DNA from: Longitalea arenae
Lineage (GTDB): Bacteria > Bacteroidota > Bacteroidia > Chitinophagales > Chitinophagaceae
Length of the DNA: 64,000 nt
Assembly (NCBI RefSeq): GCF_016924755.1
Contig: NZ_JAFFJX010000008.1
Location: 310,001-374,000 of the forward strand
Direction: 5' to 3'
Shown: one piece after another, positions 1 through 7,203 of the stretch
How positions within the stretch are numbered: the first letter of the stretch is position 1
How the letters are laid out: each line of letters begins with the position of its first letter
Notes under the pieces: model-generated
The model's input: the letters and a program-made list of their open reading frames with translations, nothing else
What the model was told of the DNA's origin: nothing
The model's database searches: none
Program-made: the position numbers and the translations under genes

Positions 1-456
1 ATGCGTGGCCGAACTTTGCTGGTTCTCATCAAAAGCAAAATACTGGCTGTTCATTTTCAGCGAATCGGCGGCCAAGGCCATCTGCTTCAACTGGCTCTTG
101 TTGTAATCGATCGGACTTTCCACTTCATCGTTAAGGCTGCGGATCTTTGCTTTCAATGGTTGAATGCTTTTTTCGGCATCCAGTTTTGCTTTGGCGTAAT
201 CGGTCGCCGCCGCTTTGATCTGGTTACCCACCTCCTCGCTTTCTTTGATGAGATCGGCCGGATCAATTTGCATGTTGATCATTTCCTGTACGGTCATATC
301 GATACTTCGCTTCAGGGCAATGAAGGAATTGAGCGTGTCCTCAGCAGCGTCTACCGGCGCCTGCAGCGCACTGATAGCGACCAGGTTGTCTAGTTTGGCC
401 TGACTAACCACGTTGCCCAACACCAGGGATGGGTCGTAGGGAATGCTTGATGGCAT
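1..456 (-). CDS. Hypothetical protein, N-terminal part (runs off the window)
   Basis: The minus strand is open from an ATG at 456 to the window edge (152 codons, no stop). The protein starts MPSSIPYDPSLVLGNVV and is rich in Ala, Lys, Asp and Glu. It looks helical and probably coiled-coil (for example around KAKLDAEKSIQPLKAKIRSL). No signal peptide or membrane segment is visible in this part. I do not recognise the family. The plus-strand ORF over the same bases is a shadow: the minus-strand codon usage and composition are protein-like and the plus-strand translation is not. The gene is divergent from the operon that starts at 690. Confidence 0.7.
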   Translation of the reverse strand, partial: MPSSIPYDPSLVLGNVVSQAKLDNLVAISALQAPVDAAEDTLNSFIALKRSIDMTVQEMINMQIDPADLIKESEEVGNQIKAAATDYAKAKLDAEKSIQPLKAKIRSLNDEVESPIDYNKSQLKQMALAADSLKMNSQYFAFDENQQSSATH

Positions 457-486
457 ATGTGTTTTATTTAATTGGTTCACAGATCT

Positions 487-508
487 AAGCAGGGATTTAC
501 ACCTGCTT
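487..508. other. Short hairpin in the divergent intergenic region
   Basis: AAGCAGG (487-493) and CCTGCTT (502-508) form a 7-bp stem with an 8-nt loop, followed on the plus strand by a T run. It resembles a terminator, but it lies upstream of both divergent genes, so it could instead be a leader hairpin or an operator. Confidence 0.3.
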
Positions 509-583
509 TTTGTTTGTACTGAATGTTCAGCAAAGATGCTTTTGGCAGCAGGCGGAAATAAGCGCTGGAATACGTGATTTTAA

Positions 584-605
584 AAACAGGTATTTATACC
601 TGTTT
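584..605. promoter_or_regulatory. Perfect palindrome, candidate operator
   Basis: AAACAGGTAT, then TT, then ATACCTGTTT: a perfect 10+10 bp palindrome about 85 bp upstream of the four-gene operon starting at 690. A further half-site-like AGGTAT lies about 50 bp downstream. It could be the site of the operon's own NarL-type regulator or of another dimeric repressor; this is inferred from symmetry and position only. Confidence 0.45.
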
Positions 606-689
606 GCAGGCATTTAATGGGAGCGAATAGCTAAAAAGAGGTATATTTAAGATGTCAAAATCATTTTAAACCGTTAGACCTATATTACC

Positions 690-1067
690 ATGAGCGTAGA
701 AGCCTCCCTCCTGTCTGTGCCACTCGGCACGGCTATAACCTGGACAACCAACTGGCGCAATTCAGATCATTTCCTGACAGCAAACTCTTTTATTTTCAAG
801 GCGGAAGATTTCCGGAAAATACTACAAGAACCTTCGGTTGAGTATGTTCGTGTATACCTGGGCTTGAAAGTAGGCATTCAACATACACCCGGTCATGAGC
901 AGAATATTCTTGAAGAAAAACTGCTTTGCGTGGGGGCCGACCGCGATCAGAAAGATATCTTAAAAGCCGGCGACGCCAATATCGTCAGCGGCGTGTATGA
1001 TTTCTCACATCCCTGCCCGCCTTTATGCGAAGACGCAGAAAGTCCGCTCGCAGGCGGTGAACAATAG
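690..1067 (+). CDS. Hypothetical small cytoplasmic protein, first gene of a signalling operon
   Basis: 125 residues from an ATG at 690, with no signal peptide or membrane helix. Composition is normal and globular (starts MSVEASLLSVPLGTAITW). The C-terminus carries the short motif PCPPLCEDAESPL, which gives two close cysteines. I do not recognise the family. It ends 13 bp before the start chosen for the membrane protein at 1081 and lies in an apparent operon with a histidine kinase and a response regulator. It may therefore be part of the sensed function or its target; that is inference from context. Confidence 0.6.
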   Translation: MSVEASLLSVPLGTAITWTTNWRNSDHFLTANSFIFKAEDFRKILQEPSVEYVRVYLGLKVGIQHTPGHEQNILEEKLLCVGADRDQKDILKAGDANIVSGVYDFSHPCPPLCEDAESPLAGGEQ

Positions 1068-1080
1068 CCAACCCGTTTTT

Positions 1081-1728
1081 ATGGTAACTGTATTGCAGAA
1101 AATCCTGCTATTCTGTTCTGCATGGATAGTTATTGTTCCTGTACTCATTTGTATACTGTTTTACAGGAATTATAATGCCGGACTAAAAGTGCTGGGCATT
1201 CATGTATTTATTGCCTGTGCCGTAGAGTTATCCTCTTACCTCCTTATGAAGCTGGGACGCAACAACCTGCCCCTGCTTCACTTTTATACATTATCTGAAT
1301 TTGTGCTGTTGTATATCTACTACGATCTGTTCTTTCACAATACATTCCCCAAATGGTTGTTGCGGGGATTAGCAGGCTGTTTTGTGTTGTTTACTTTGAT
1401 CAATTCTATTTTTGTTCAAAGCATTTACACATTCAATAACTATGCAAGGGCCCTGGAGGCGCTATTGCTCATCATCCTGGCCCTGCTCTGCTTTTACAAG
1501 CTCTACCTGCCGGTACAAACTACCGGCGCCACTCATCATTCGGTAGTTTGGATCAACTCGGGCATCCTGCTCTACTTTTCAGGGGCGTTTACTTTATTCA
1601 TCTTAAGCAATTACATTCTACCGTTGGGCAAAACCTTGAACACCCGGATCTGGGCGGTGCATTCTTTTTTAAGCATACTGTTGTATGTATTTATTTCGAT
1701 CGGTTTATGGAGGGAACGAAAACCTTAG
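1081..1728 (+). CDS. Polytopic inner-membrane protein of unknown function
   Basis: 215 residues from ATG 1081. An in-frame ATG at 997 would overlap the previous gene by 71 bp and add a non-hydrophobic extension, so 1081 is preferred. About seven hydrophobic segments are seen, starting with ILLFCSAWIVIVPVLICILF and ending with FLSILLYVFISIGLW. No recognised catalytic motif. Its last 22 bp overlap the start of the histidine kinase gene, so the two are probably translationally coupled and the protein may be a membrane sensor or accessory subunit for that kinase (inference). Confidence 0.7.
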   Translation: MVTVLQKILLFCSAWIVIVPVLICILFYRNYNAGLKVLGIHVFIACAVELSSYLLMKLGRNNLPLLHFYTLSEFVLLYIYYDLFFHNTFPKWLLRGLAGCFVLFTLINSIFVQSIYTFNNYARALEALLLIILALLCFYKLYLPVQTTGATHHSVVWINSGILLYFSGAFTLFILSNYILPLGKTLNTRIWAVHSFLSILLYVFISIGLWRERKP

Positions 1729-2498
1729 ATATTTACCTGCTGCTTTTTTGTGGCACACTCATCTTCTTTATGCTGGCCGCTTCGGTGGTGGCATTCATTT
1801 ACCTGTACCGCAAACGGCTGCGGCAACAGCAGACAGCCATGCGCGACATGCACACGAAATTGAAACTCGACCTCCTGCAAAGTAATATGGAAGCATTGGA
1901 GACCGAACGCCAACGCTTTGCAGCCGACCTGCACGACGAGATCGGCGGCAAACTGGCTACCCTGCGCCTGACCCTCTCGCAATTGCAAAAACAGGGGAAC
2001 GATAACCCACAACTTGAACAACTCACCGCCCGCAGCAAAGAGATCATCGATGCCATGATCGGCACGGTTCGCCGGGTATCCCATAATTTAGTGCCACCCA
2101 GCCTGGAACTGTTCGGGCTTGCATCGGCCATTGAAGAACTAAGCAGCTGGATCAACAGTTCCTCAGCCATTACGGTAACTACCGATTACCGCTTGGAGCA
2201 GGTAATACTGGATCAGAAAAAACAACTTGCCCTCTACCGCATTATACAGGAATTGTTAAGCAATACTATCAGGCATGCACAGGCCAGTCATATTTACCTG
2301 GCCTTGCTGGCAGGCGGCCGGGACATACAACTGATATATAAAGACGGTGGCCGGGGCCTTAACCTGTCGCAAATGCACGGTTTTAAAGGCCTGGGTTTTA
2401 AGAATATTGAGAACCGGGTAAAACTGATCAGGGGAAAAGTAGATTATCGCAGCGAGGGAAAAGGGTTTGAATGTGTTATCAGTTTTTCTGTGAATTGA
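1707..2498 (+). CDS. Sensor histidine kinase, NarX/LiaS (HisKA_3) type
   Basis: 263 residues from ATG 1707. The open frame extends further upstream, but only inside the preceding gene. One N-terminal membrane helix (about residues 8-34) is followed by a coiled segment and a HisKA_3 dimerisation domain with the phosphoacceptor His76 in ADLHDEIGG. The HATPase domain has an N-box (ELLSNTIRHA) and glycine-rich motifs (KDGGRGL, KGLGFKNI). There is no periplasmic sensor domain, so sensing is probably done through the membrane helix or through the polytopic protein encoded just upstream. It would autophosphorylate and pass phosphate to the regulator encoded 18 bp downstream. Confidence 0.9.
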   Translation: MEGTKTLDIYLLLFCGTLIFFMLAASVVAFIYLYRKRLRQQQTAMRDMHTKLKLDLLQSNMEALETERQRFAADLHDEIGGKLATLRLTLSQLQKQGNDNPQLEQLTARSKEIIDAMIGTVRRVSHNLVPPSLELFGLASAIEELSSWINSSSAITVTTDYRLEQVILDQKKQLALYRIIQELLSNTIRHAQASHIYLALLAGGRDIQLIYKDGGRGLNLSQMHGFKGLGFKNIENRVKLIRGKVDYRSEGKGFECVISFSVN

Positions 2499-2516
2499 AC
2501 ATATAAAACATGATAT

Positions 2517-3170
2517 ATGATCTATCTTGCTATTGCAGATGATGAGCGGCTTTTCCGGCGGGGGTTGATAGAATTACTGGACGATGGGAACAGCATACGT
2601 TTTTGCCTGGAAGCCGGCAACGGCCTCGAGCTCCTGACGCAACTGGAACAGGCAGGCCGCTTACCGGATGTGCTGCTGTTGGATATCTCCATGCCGGTAA
2701 TGAATGGACTGCAAACCTTTGATATCATCCGGGAAAAATATCCGCAGATCAAGATCCTGGTCCTGTCGATTCACTACACGGATAGTTATATTATTACGCT
2801 GATTGAAAAGGGCGCCAATGGATATTTGTCTAAAAATACCGATCCCGACGAAGTGAGAAAGGCCATTATAACCGTTGCCAAAACCGGTTTCTATTTTAAT
2901 GATGATACGATCAGGGCCATGCATAAGAATATCGCCGGTAAACACCGCGGTATTATCATGGGCGACGAGATCACCGAGCGCGAAAAAGAGGTATTGGAAC
3001 TGATCTGCCATGAGCTCACCACGGGCGAAATAGCGGAACGCCTGTTCATCAGCAAACGCACCGCAGAGGGCCACCGCAACAGTTTATTATTGAAGACCGG
3101 CGCTAAAAACACCGCAGGTTTGGTCATTTATGCGATAAGGCACCAGGTGTATAGTGTAGAGAAGTTTTAA
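2517..3170 (+). CDS. NarL/LuxR-type response regulator
   Basis: 217 residues. The receiver domain has the acidic pair DD (8-9), phosphoacceptor Asp56 in LLLDISMP and Lys106 in YLSKN. A C-terminal LuxR-type helix-turn-helix (about 150-205) starts with ITEREKEVLELI and contains GEIAERLFISKRTAEGHRN. It is 18 bp behind the histidine kinase gene and is the natural partner for it. Targets are unknown; the palindrome at 584-605 upstream of the operon is a candidate for autoregulation. Confidence 0.93.
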   Translation: MIYLAIADDERLFRRGLIELLDDGNSIRFCLEAGNGLELLTQLEQAGRLPDVLLLDISMPVMNGLQTFDIIREKYPQIKILVLSIHYTDSYIITLIEKGANGYLSKNTDPDEVRKAIITVAKTGFYFNDDTIRAMHKNIAGKHRGIIMGDEITEREKEVLELICHELTTGEIAERLFISKRTAEGHRNSLLLKTGAKNTAGLVIYAIRHQVYSVEKF

Positions 3171-3196
3171 GTGGGTGACTATAGTTTTTTACCTGT

Positions 3197-3239
3197 AAAA
3201 AGTCCTGTCGGCTTATAAATTATTCATCATAGACAGGAC
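3197..3239 (-). terminator. Probable terminator of the gene at 3293-3685
   Basis: GTCCTGTC (3202-3209) and GACAGGAC (3232-3239) form an 8-bp stem with a 22-nt loop. Read on the minus strand the second arm is followed directly by TTTTT, which fits a Rho-independent terminator for the minus-strand gene ending at 3293. Confidence 0.5.
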
Positions 3240-3292
3240 CTTGATATGTTTATTTAATTAGCAGGTAACACTTACCAGCATTCTTAATCAAC

Positions 3293-3685
3293 TTATAATT
3301 TTACTTCTTTAAATTTTCTTGCGAGTTCATCTTCTAAAGCGTCGATACGGTCTTCAAAATTTTTTTCGAATTTATAATCTTTCGCAATTAAGTATTGTAC
3401 AAAGTCCGGGTCAATTTGCATGAATGGGAACATGTTCAGATAATAGGGAAAGTATGCCGGCCAAACCCAAACGCCATCTGTAAAATACGAATCCGGGGCA
3501 ATGGGTTGTTTGGTTTTGACATCCATAAAGTATCCCATCCAGCCTAACACCAGAACACCCTGATCTAAATACTGAAAAATTCTTTCGACATCATTTGTCA
3601 CAGGTGATCTGGAATTGAGTAAATCGTCAAGCGCAATACTTTCCTTCAAATTATTGTATTCCTTAATAAACCCTACTAGTTTCAT
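3293..3685 (-). CDS. Small hypothetical protein, putative orphan immunity protein of an Rhs remnant
   Basis: 130 residues starting MKLVGFIKEYNNLKES and ending in a charged helix (EDRIDALEDELARKFKEVKL). It is soluble, acidic and rich in aromatic residues (for example GVWVWPAYFPYYLNMFPFM). I do not recognise the family. The start lies 20 bp downstream of the stop of an Rhs/YD-repeat remnant on the same strand, which is where cognate immunity genes of Rhs polymorphic toxins sit. The AT-rich composition differs from the neighbours. The immunity role is inference from position and size only; it could equally be an unrelated small protein. Confidence 0.6.
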   Translation of the reverse strand: MKLVGFIKEYNNLKESIALDDLLNSRSPVTNDVERIFQYLDQGVLVLGWMGYFMDVKTKQPIAPDSYFTDGVWVWPAYFPYYLNMFPFMQIDPDFVQYLIAKDYKFEKNFEDRIDALEDELARKFKEVKL

Positions 3686-3705
3686 GTTATCTAAAAATTA
3701 TTGTA

Positions 3706-4003
3706 TTATGAAATGTCTCGAAAGCTCCGCCTGGCAATACCCTGACCGCCATAGTCGTACCAATCCAGTTCCCCATCATCGATCAATTCTTTATCATTAT
3801 ACAGGTATTTGTTATTATTATCGCCTTCCCCTGGATCAGCCAGCTTCCGGGTACTAAAGCCCGTAATTTTTAAACCATAAGCATAGTAATGATTTTCCTC
3901 AATGATGCGCCCCCGGTTGTGCGTTACTTTCCTGCGCTTTTATCGCAAATGACACACACATAACAATAGCCAATAATAGCAACGGTCTAGGTTGCAGGCT
4001 CAT
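3706..4003 (-). pseudogene. Rhs/YD-repeat protein remnant: signal peptide joined to C-terminal tip
   Basis: From ATG 4003 the minus strand encodes a signal-peptide-like start (MSLQPRPLLLLAIVMCVSFA, then IKAQ) that soon meets a stop. A second frame, open from about 3945 to the stop at 3706, encodes a typical Bacteroidota Rhs core end: HNRGRIIEENHYYAYGLK, then NNNKYLYNDKELIDDGELDW and YDYG. It then ends after only a short unrelated tail (RRSFRDIS). The middle of a protein normally over 1000 residues long is therefore missing, and the two ends lie in different frames. This is a gene killed by a large deletion plus frameshift. Confidence 0.75.
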
Positions 4004-4197
4004 TAATGGTAAGGTTTGCTACAAATTTTTAGGTAACATGATCAATAGCATTCGTTACGCACATTGATACATGTAATTGCTACTAAAGATAAGAACCGAA
4101 CATTAACGTAAAGTATAAACTAATAAACGTGAATATTGGCCAATAACCATGTCATTTTGAACGATATTCGTGCAAACAATCCAGCCAAACAGGCCGA

Positions 4198-4229
4198 TTG
4201 AGGCAGTTAATTCATTTTAATTACTTTTG
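4198..4229 (+). promoter_or_regulatory. Bacteroidota-type promoter for the ABC ATPase
   Basis: TTG at 4198-4200 and TACTTTTG at 4222-4229 (matches TAnnTTTG) with 21-nt spacing. This predicts a transcription start near 4236, about 60 nt upstream of the ATG at 4299. Confidence 0.5.
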
Positions 4230-4298
4230 CCCTACAACAAATGACAATTTTCCATAATTCATGCCCGGCGCCTGAATTTGGAAACAATACCAGGCAAC

Positions 4299-5267
4299 AT
4301 GGCATTACTAAAAGTCTCGGCGGTCAGTAAGGAAATCAACGGCAATCCCGTGCTGCACGAGATTTCGTTCAGCCAGCAGAAATTTCAAAAACTGGCGATC
4401 GTGGGCGAATCCGGCTCGGGAAAAAGTACCCTGCTCAAGATCATTGGCGGACTGGTACAACCTGATAGCGGTGATGTATTGTTTGAGAACAAACATGTAG
4501 AAGGACCGAATGAAAAACTGATCCCCGGCCATCCAAAAATGGCGTATCTGTCGCAGCATTTTGAATTGCGCAATAATTACCGGGTAGAAGAGATCCTTGA
4601 ATATGCCAATACCCTGCCCGAACAGGATGTGCAAAACCTCTACGAGATCTGCCATATCAGTCATCTGCTAAAGCGGAAGACCGACCAGGTCTCCGGCGGT
4701 GAAAAACAACGGATCGCCATGGCGCGCCTGCTCATCGGCGCTCCAAAATTATTTCTGCTGGATGAACCTTTTTCGAACCTCGATATTCTGCACCGCAACA
4801 CCCTGCGGGCAGTGATCAGGGCCATGGGTGAAAAACTGGGTATAACCTGTTTAATGGTCTCCCATGATCCGGCAGATGCCCTCAGCTGGGCCGATGAGAT
4901 CATTGTTATGAAAAACGGCCAGATCGTTCAACAGGATACACCGGAAACAATCTACCGGCAGCCGGTCAATGATTATGTAGCCGGCTTGTTTGGCAAGTTC
5001 AATGCATTTTCCAAAGCGGAAGCTGCTGCCTTTGGTGAAATACCGAATGAATATGGGAATGGCAGGAAATTATTCATCCGGCCGGAAGCTTTTACCCTGT
5101 CCGCTAAAAAAAGCAAAACGGCCATTGCCGGTAAAGTTACCGAGGTAACTTTCCTGGGCAGCGGTTATGAGATTGAAGTAGCGTTGCCGGAACGTATGGT
5201 TATAGTGCGAACTGTCGAAAATACAGTTACTGCAGGGGATTCTGTATATATAAGTTTTAAGAAGTAA
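4299..5267 (+). CDS. ABC transporter ATP-binding protein (PotA/CysA-like)
   Basis: 322 residues from ATG 4299; a TTG seven codons upstream is also in frame but less likely. Walker A is GESGSGKST (36-44), the signature is VSGGEKQRIAMARLL, Walker B is KLFLLDEPFSNLD and the H-loop is MVSHDP. A C-terminal beta-rich TOBE-like part (about 240-322) follows, as in spermidine, sulfate and iron importer ATPases. No permease or binding-protein gene lies next to it, so the substrate cannot be named from context. The next gene is a small AraC-type protein 43 bp downstream. Confidence 0.88.
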   Translation: MALLKVSAVSKEINGNPVLHEISFSQQKFQKLAIVGESGSGKSTLLKIIGGLVQPDSGDVLFENKHVEGPNEKLIPGHPKMAYLSQHFELRNNYRVEEILEYANTLPEQDVQNLYEICHISHLLKRKTDQVSGGEKQRIAMARLLIGAPKLFLLDEPFSNLDILHRNTLRAVIRAMGEKLGITCLMVSHDPADALSWADEIIVMKNGQIVQQDTPETIYRQPVNDYVAGLFGKFNAFSKAEAAAFGEIPNEYGNGRKLFIRPEAFTLSAKKSKTAIAGKVTEVTFLGSGYEIEVALPERMVIVRTVENTVTAGDSVYISFKK

Positions 5268-5310
5268 ATTTGCAGAAGCAACCAGGCATCGTTTTAAAAA
5301 ATTAACAACC

Positions 5311-5691
5311 ATGGGACCCACCACCAGCACCATAACATCGGCCCGCCAGCGGGAGATCGTAAACCTGTATGTTGCCGAGCTCGATAAACATATCGAGGAA
5401 CTAAGGGCCGGACAGGTAGAGATCATGCATGAGATCGCCGATTTTGCCAACATACTGCATATTCATCCCATCCATTTAAGCAATACGGTAAAGGAAGTGA
5501 CGGGCCGCTCGAGCTGCGACCTATTTGAAGAGCGCCTGGTTAAACTATCGAAAGAATTATTGGCTACTTCTCCCCTGTCTATTGCCGAGATAGCGCGGCA
5601 ACTTACCTATGATCCATCAAATTTTGTAAAATTCTTCAAACGCTTTACCGGTATGACGCCCAGAACTTACCGGGAAAGTATTAGTTCATAG
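5311..5691 (+). CDS. Small AraC-type helix-turn-helix protein
   Basis: 126 residues. The C-terminal two-thirds is an AraC DNA-binding domain: first helix-turn-helix near LHIHPIHLSNTVKEVTG, second near LSIAEIARQLTYDPSNFVKF, and the typical end FKRFTGMTPRTYRE. No ligand-binding N-domain is present, only about 35 residues of helix. It follows the ABC ATPase gene closely and is probably co-transcribed. The last codons and the stop (AGT TCA TAG) are already the first units of the heptamer array that follows. Confidence 0.88.
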   Translation: MGPTTSTITSARQREIVNLYVAELDKHIEELRAGQVEIMHEIADFANILHIHPIHLSNTVKEVTGRSSCDLFEERLVKLSKELLATSPLSIAEIARQLTYDPSNFVKFFKRFTGMTPRTYRESISS

Positions 5692-5800
5692 TTCAAAGTT
5701 CTAAGTTCACAGTTCTCAGTTCAAGGTTATAAGTTCATAGCTTAAAGTTCTGGATTCATAGTTCTAATTCCTAAGTTCATAGCTTAAAGTTGAGCTTGTT
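5684..5800. repeat. Degenerate heptamer array, GTTCATA/GTTCTAA family
   Basis: About sixteen degenerate 7-bp units (GTTCATA, GTTCAAA, GTTCTAA, GTTCACA, GTTCTCA and so on). The array begins inside the last two codons of the AraC-type gene and supplies its TAG stop. The same family recurs near 12240-12310, 15330-15380 and 53660-53700. Confidence 0.85.
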
Positions 5801-6196
5801 CCGGATGGTAAGTATTGCATTCAAGAACTGAAAAACTTATGAACTTACAAACTAAATAACTTGATGCTTTATGTGCCATTCTTCGCTTATGGCCTACTGT
5901 TGTATCTTGCCGGCTGCGTCTACGCATAACCTATCGCCCCTCTGCATTTCCTATAACCTATTTCTCTAAGATTCACTCTCTGCCTTAAAGAAGGCTGCAA
6001 TAAATGAATGAATGAAATTAAATATCCTGGTCCGCAGCGGTTCCTTCTGTTTCGAGGATGTTTTTTTATTGCTCATGCTTTCTTTGATTTGGCTGGTTCA
6101 TTTGACATTGAAGGTCATTCAAAACAAAGATGTGAAAATTAAGGGAAGAATTTCAAATTTTATCAACTTTTGCGTGAACGTATTAATAAGTATCAA
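5801..6196. other. Intergenic stretch without a supported gene
   Basis: A 64-codon plus-strand ORF (6012-6206) and a 47-codon minus-strand ORF (5784-5927) are the only open frames, and neither has convincing composition or context. No RNA gene was recognised. Confidence 0.5.
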
Positions 6197-6238
6197 AATT
6201 GGTTAATAAGCACCAGCTGTTGTCAATATTAACCAATT
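6197..6238. other. 12-bp inverted repeat in an AT-rich block
   Basis: AATTGGTTAATA (6197-6208) and TATTAACCAATT (6227-6238) are perfect inverted copies around an 18-nt loop. They lie at the start of an AT-rich block (to about 6470) crowded with TATCAA, TAACAA and TAGCAA motifs. This may be a hairpin, or operator/protein-binding sites upstream of the gene at 6569. Confidence 0.5.
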
Positions 6239-6396
6239 AATAGCAACCGTTATTGATTTTTATCAAGTATTATCAAATATTAGCAACATTCTTCGTTTTT
6301 TAACAACTTTAACCAATAGTTGACGAAAATGCTTTACAAATTACAAATTGTGGTTAAATGTAACAAGATTTGCTTCTTACTGACAAGTTCACTTGC

Positions 6397-6432
6397 TTTT
6401 TGTCAAATAATGTAATTATTGAATATTCTTTG
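6397..6432 (+). promoter_or_regulatory. Possible promoter for the gene at 6569
   Basis: TTTTTG (6397-6402) and TATTCTTTG (6424-6432) approximate the Bacteroidota -33 and -7 elements with 21-nt spacing, but the -7 has one base too many. Weak evidence. Confidence 0.3.
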
Positions 6433-6568
6433 AAATAATTTCTGAACAATTGCTTATTTTTAAGTACATACGCCCACCTAAATCCGGAATGCATCTTAAC
6501 CAGGTTTGGGGGCAGGCGTCTCCGGGGGATTCAATGCACAGTTATTATTATTTTTAAAAACTAACTGC

Positions 6569-7183
6569 ATGAAAAAAGAACTGGCATTGAATTTTCGCAA
6601 GTACAACGATTCGGAACTGGATGAAATAGCCATTTACATCTGCCGAAAGCTAACCAACAATGAAGATCATCCCGACATAGAACCGTTATTAGCTCCCGTA
6701 CGGATAACAGCAGAACAATTTCAACACGCCAGGCGCGATGCTTCTTTTGGCGATACTCAGAAGATCTTAATTAAAAACGATCTGAAAGAAAAACTCATTT
6801 CATTATTAAGGGAACTGGGCGAAATCATACAATTAAAATCTAAAGGCGATGAATGGCTTCTTATAAGAAGTGGATTTGAGATAGCGAAGCCGCCTAAAAA
6901 AACAGTATTGGAAAAACCCAGGGAATTTGAGGTGTTGCCGGGCAAAAACAATGGACAAATAATCTTACAGGCAAAAAGAGTAAAGGGAGCGAAAGCATAT
7001 CTGTATCAATATACTCCCGGGCCGTTGAGAGCGGACAACGCATGGGAAACGGTCAATAGTACTAAACGGAAAATTGTTATCTCTGACCTGCCCCTGGGCA
7101 TCAACTTCTTTTTCCGGATGGCAGCGGTTGGCTCGCGGAACCAGGTAGTGTATTCTGAAATACTGAGCCGGTATATTGCATAA
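6569..7183 (+). CDS. Hypothetical protein with a fibronectin-III-like C-terminal part
   Basis: 204 residues from ATG 6569; an upstream TTG at 6506 is in frame but adds an implausible extension. The N-terminal half is helical (MKKELALNFRKYNDSEL). The C-terminal 85 residues have the beta-strand spacing of a fibronectin type III domain, ending DLPLGINFFFRMAAVGSRNQ. There is no signal peptide. It is convergent with nuoN, whose stop lies 20 bp away. Function unknown; the fold suggestion is from pattern only. Confidence 0.7.
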   Translation: MKKELALNFRKYNDSELDEIAIYICRKLTNNEDHPDIEPLLAPVRITAEQFQHARRDASFGDTQKILIKNDLKEKLISLLRELGEIIQLKSKGDEWLLIRSGFEIAKPPKKTVLEKPREFEVLPGKNNGQIILQAKRVKGAKAYLYQYTPGPLRADNAWETVNSTKRKIVISDLPLGINFFFRMAAVGSRNQVVYSEILSRYIA

Positions 7184-7203
7184 TGAGTATCCCCTTCTCA
7201 ACC

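Noticed and set aside
1-393. 130-codon plus-strand ORF at the left edge
   Set aside because: It is antisense to a minus-strand frame that is open through the whole edge (152 codons) with a good ATG at 456 and a protein-like helical composition.
5784-5927. 47-codon minus-strand ORF with a basic N-terminus (MRRRSRQDTT)
   Set aside because: Its 3' part is the translation of the adjacent heptamer array and there is no other support.
6012-6206. 64-codon ORF with a hydrophobic stretch
   Set aside because: No promoter or conserved neighbour, it ends in the AT-rich block, and the composition reflects AT-rich DNA. It cannot be excluded as a small membrane protein but is not supported.
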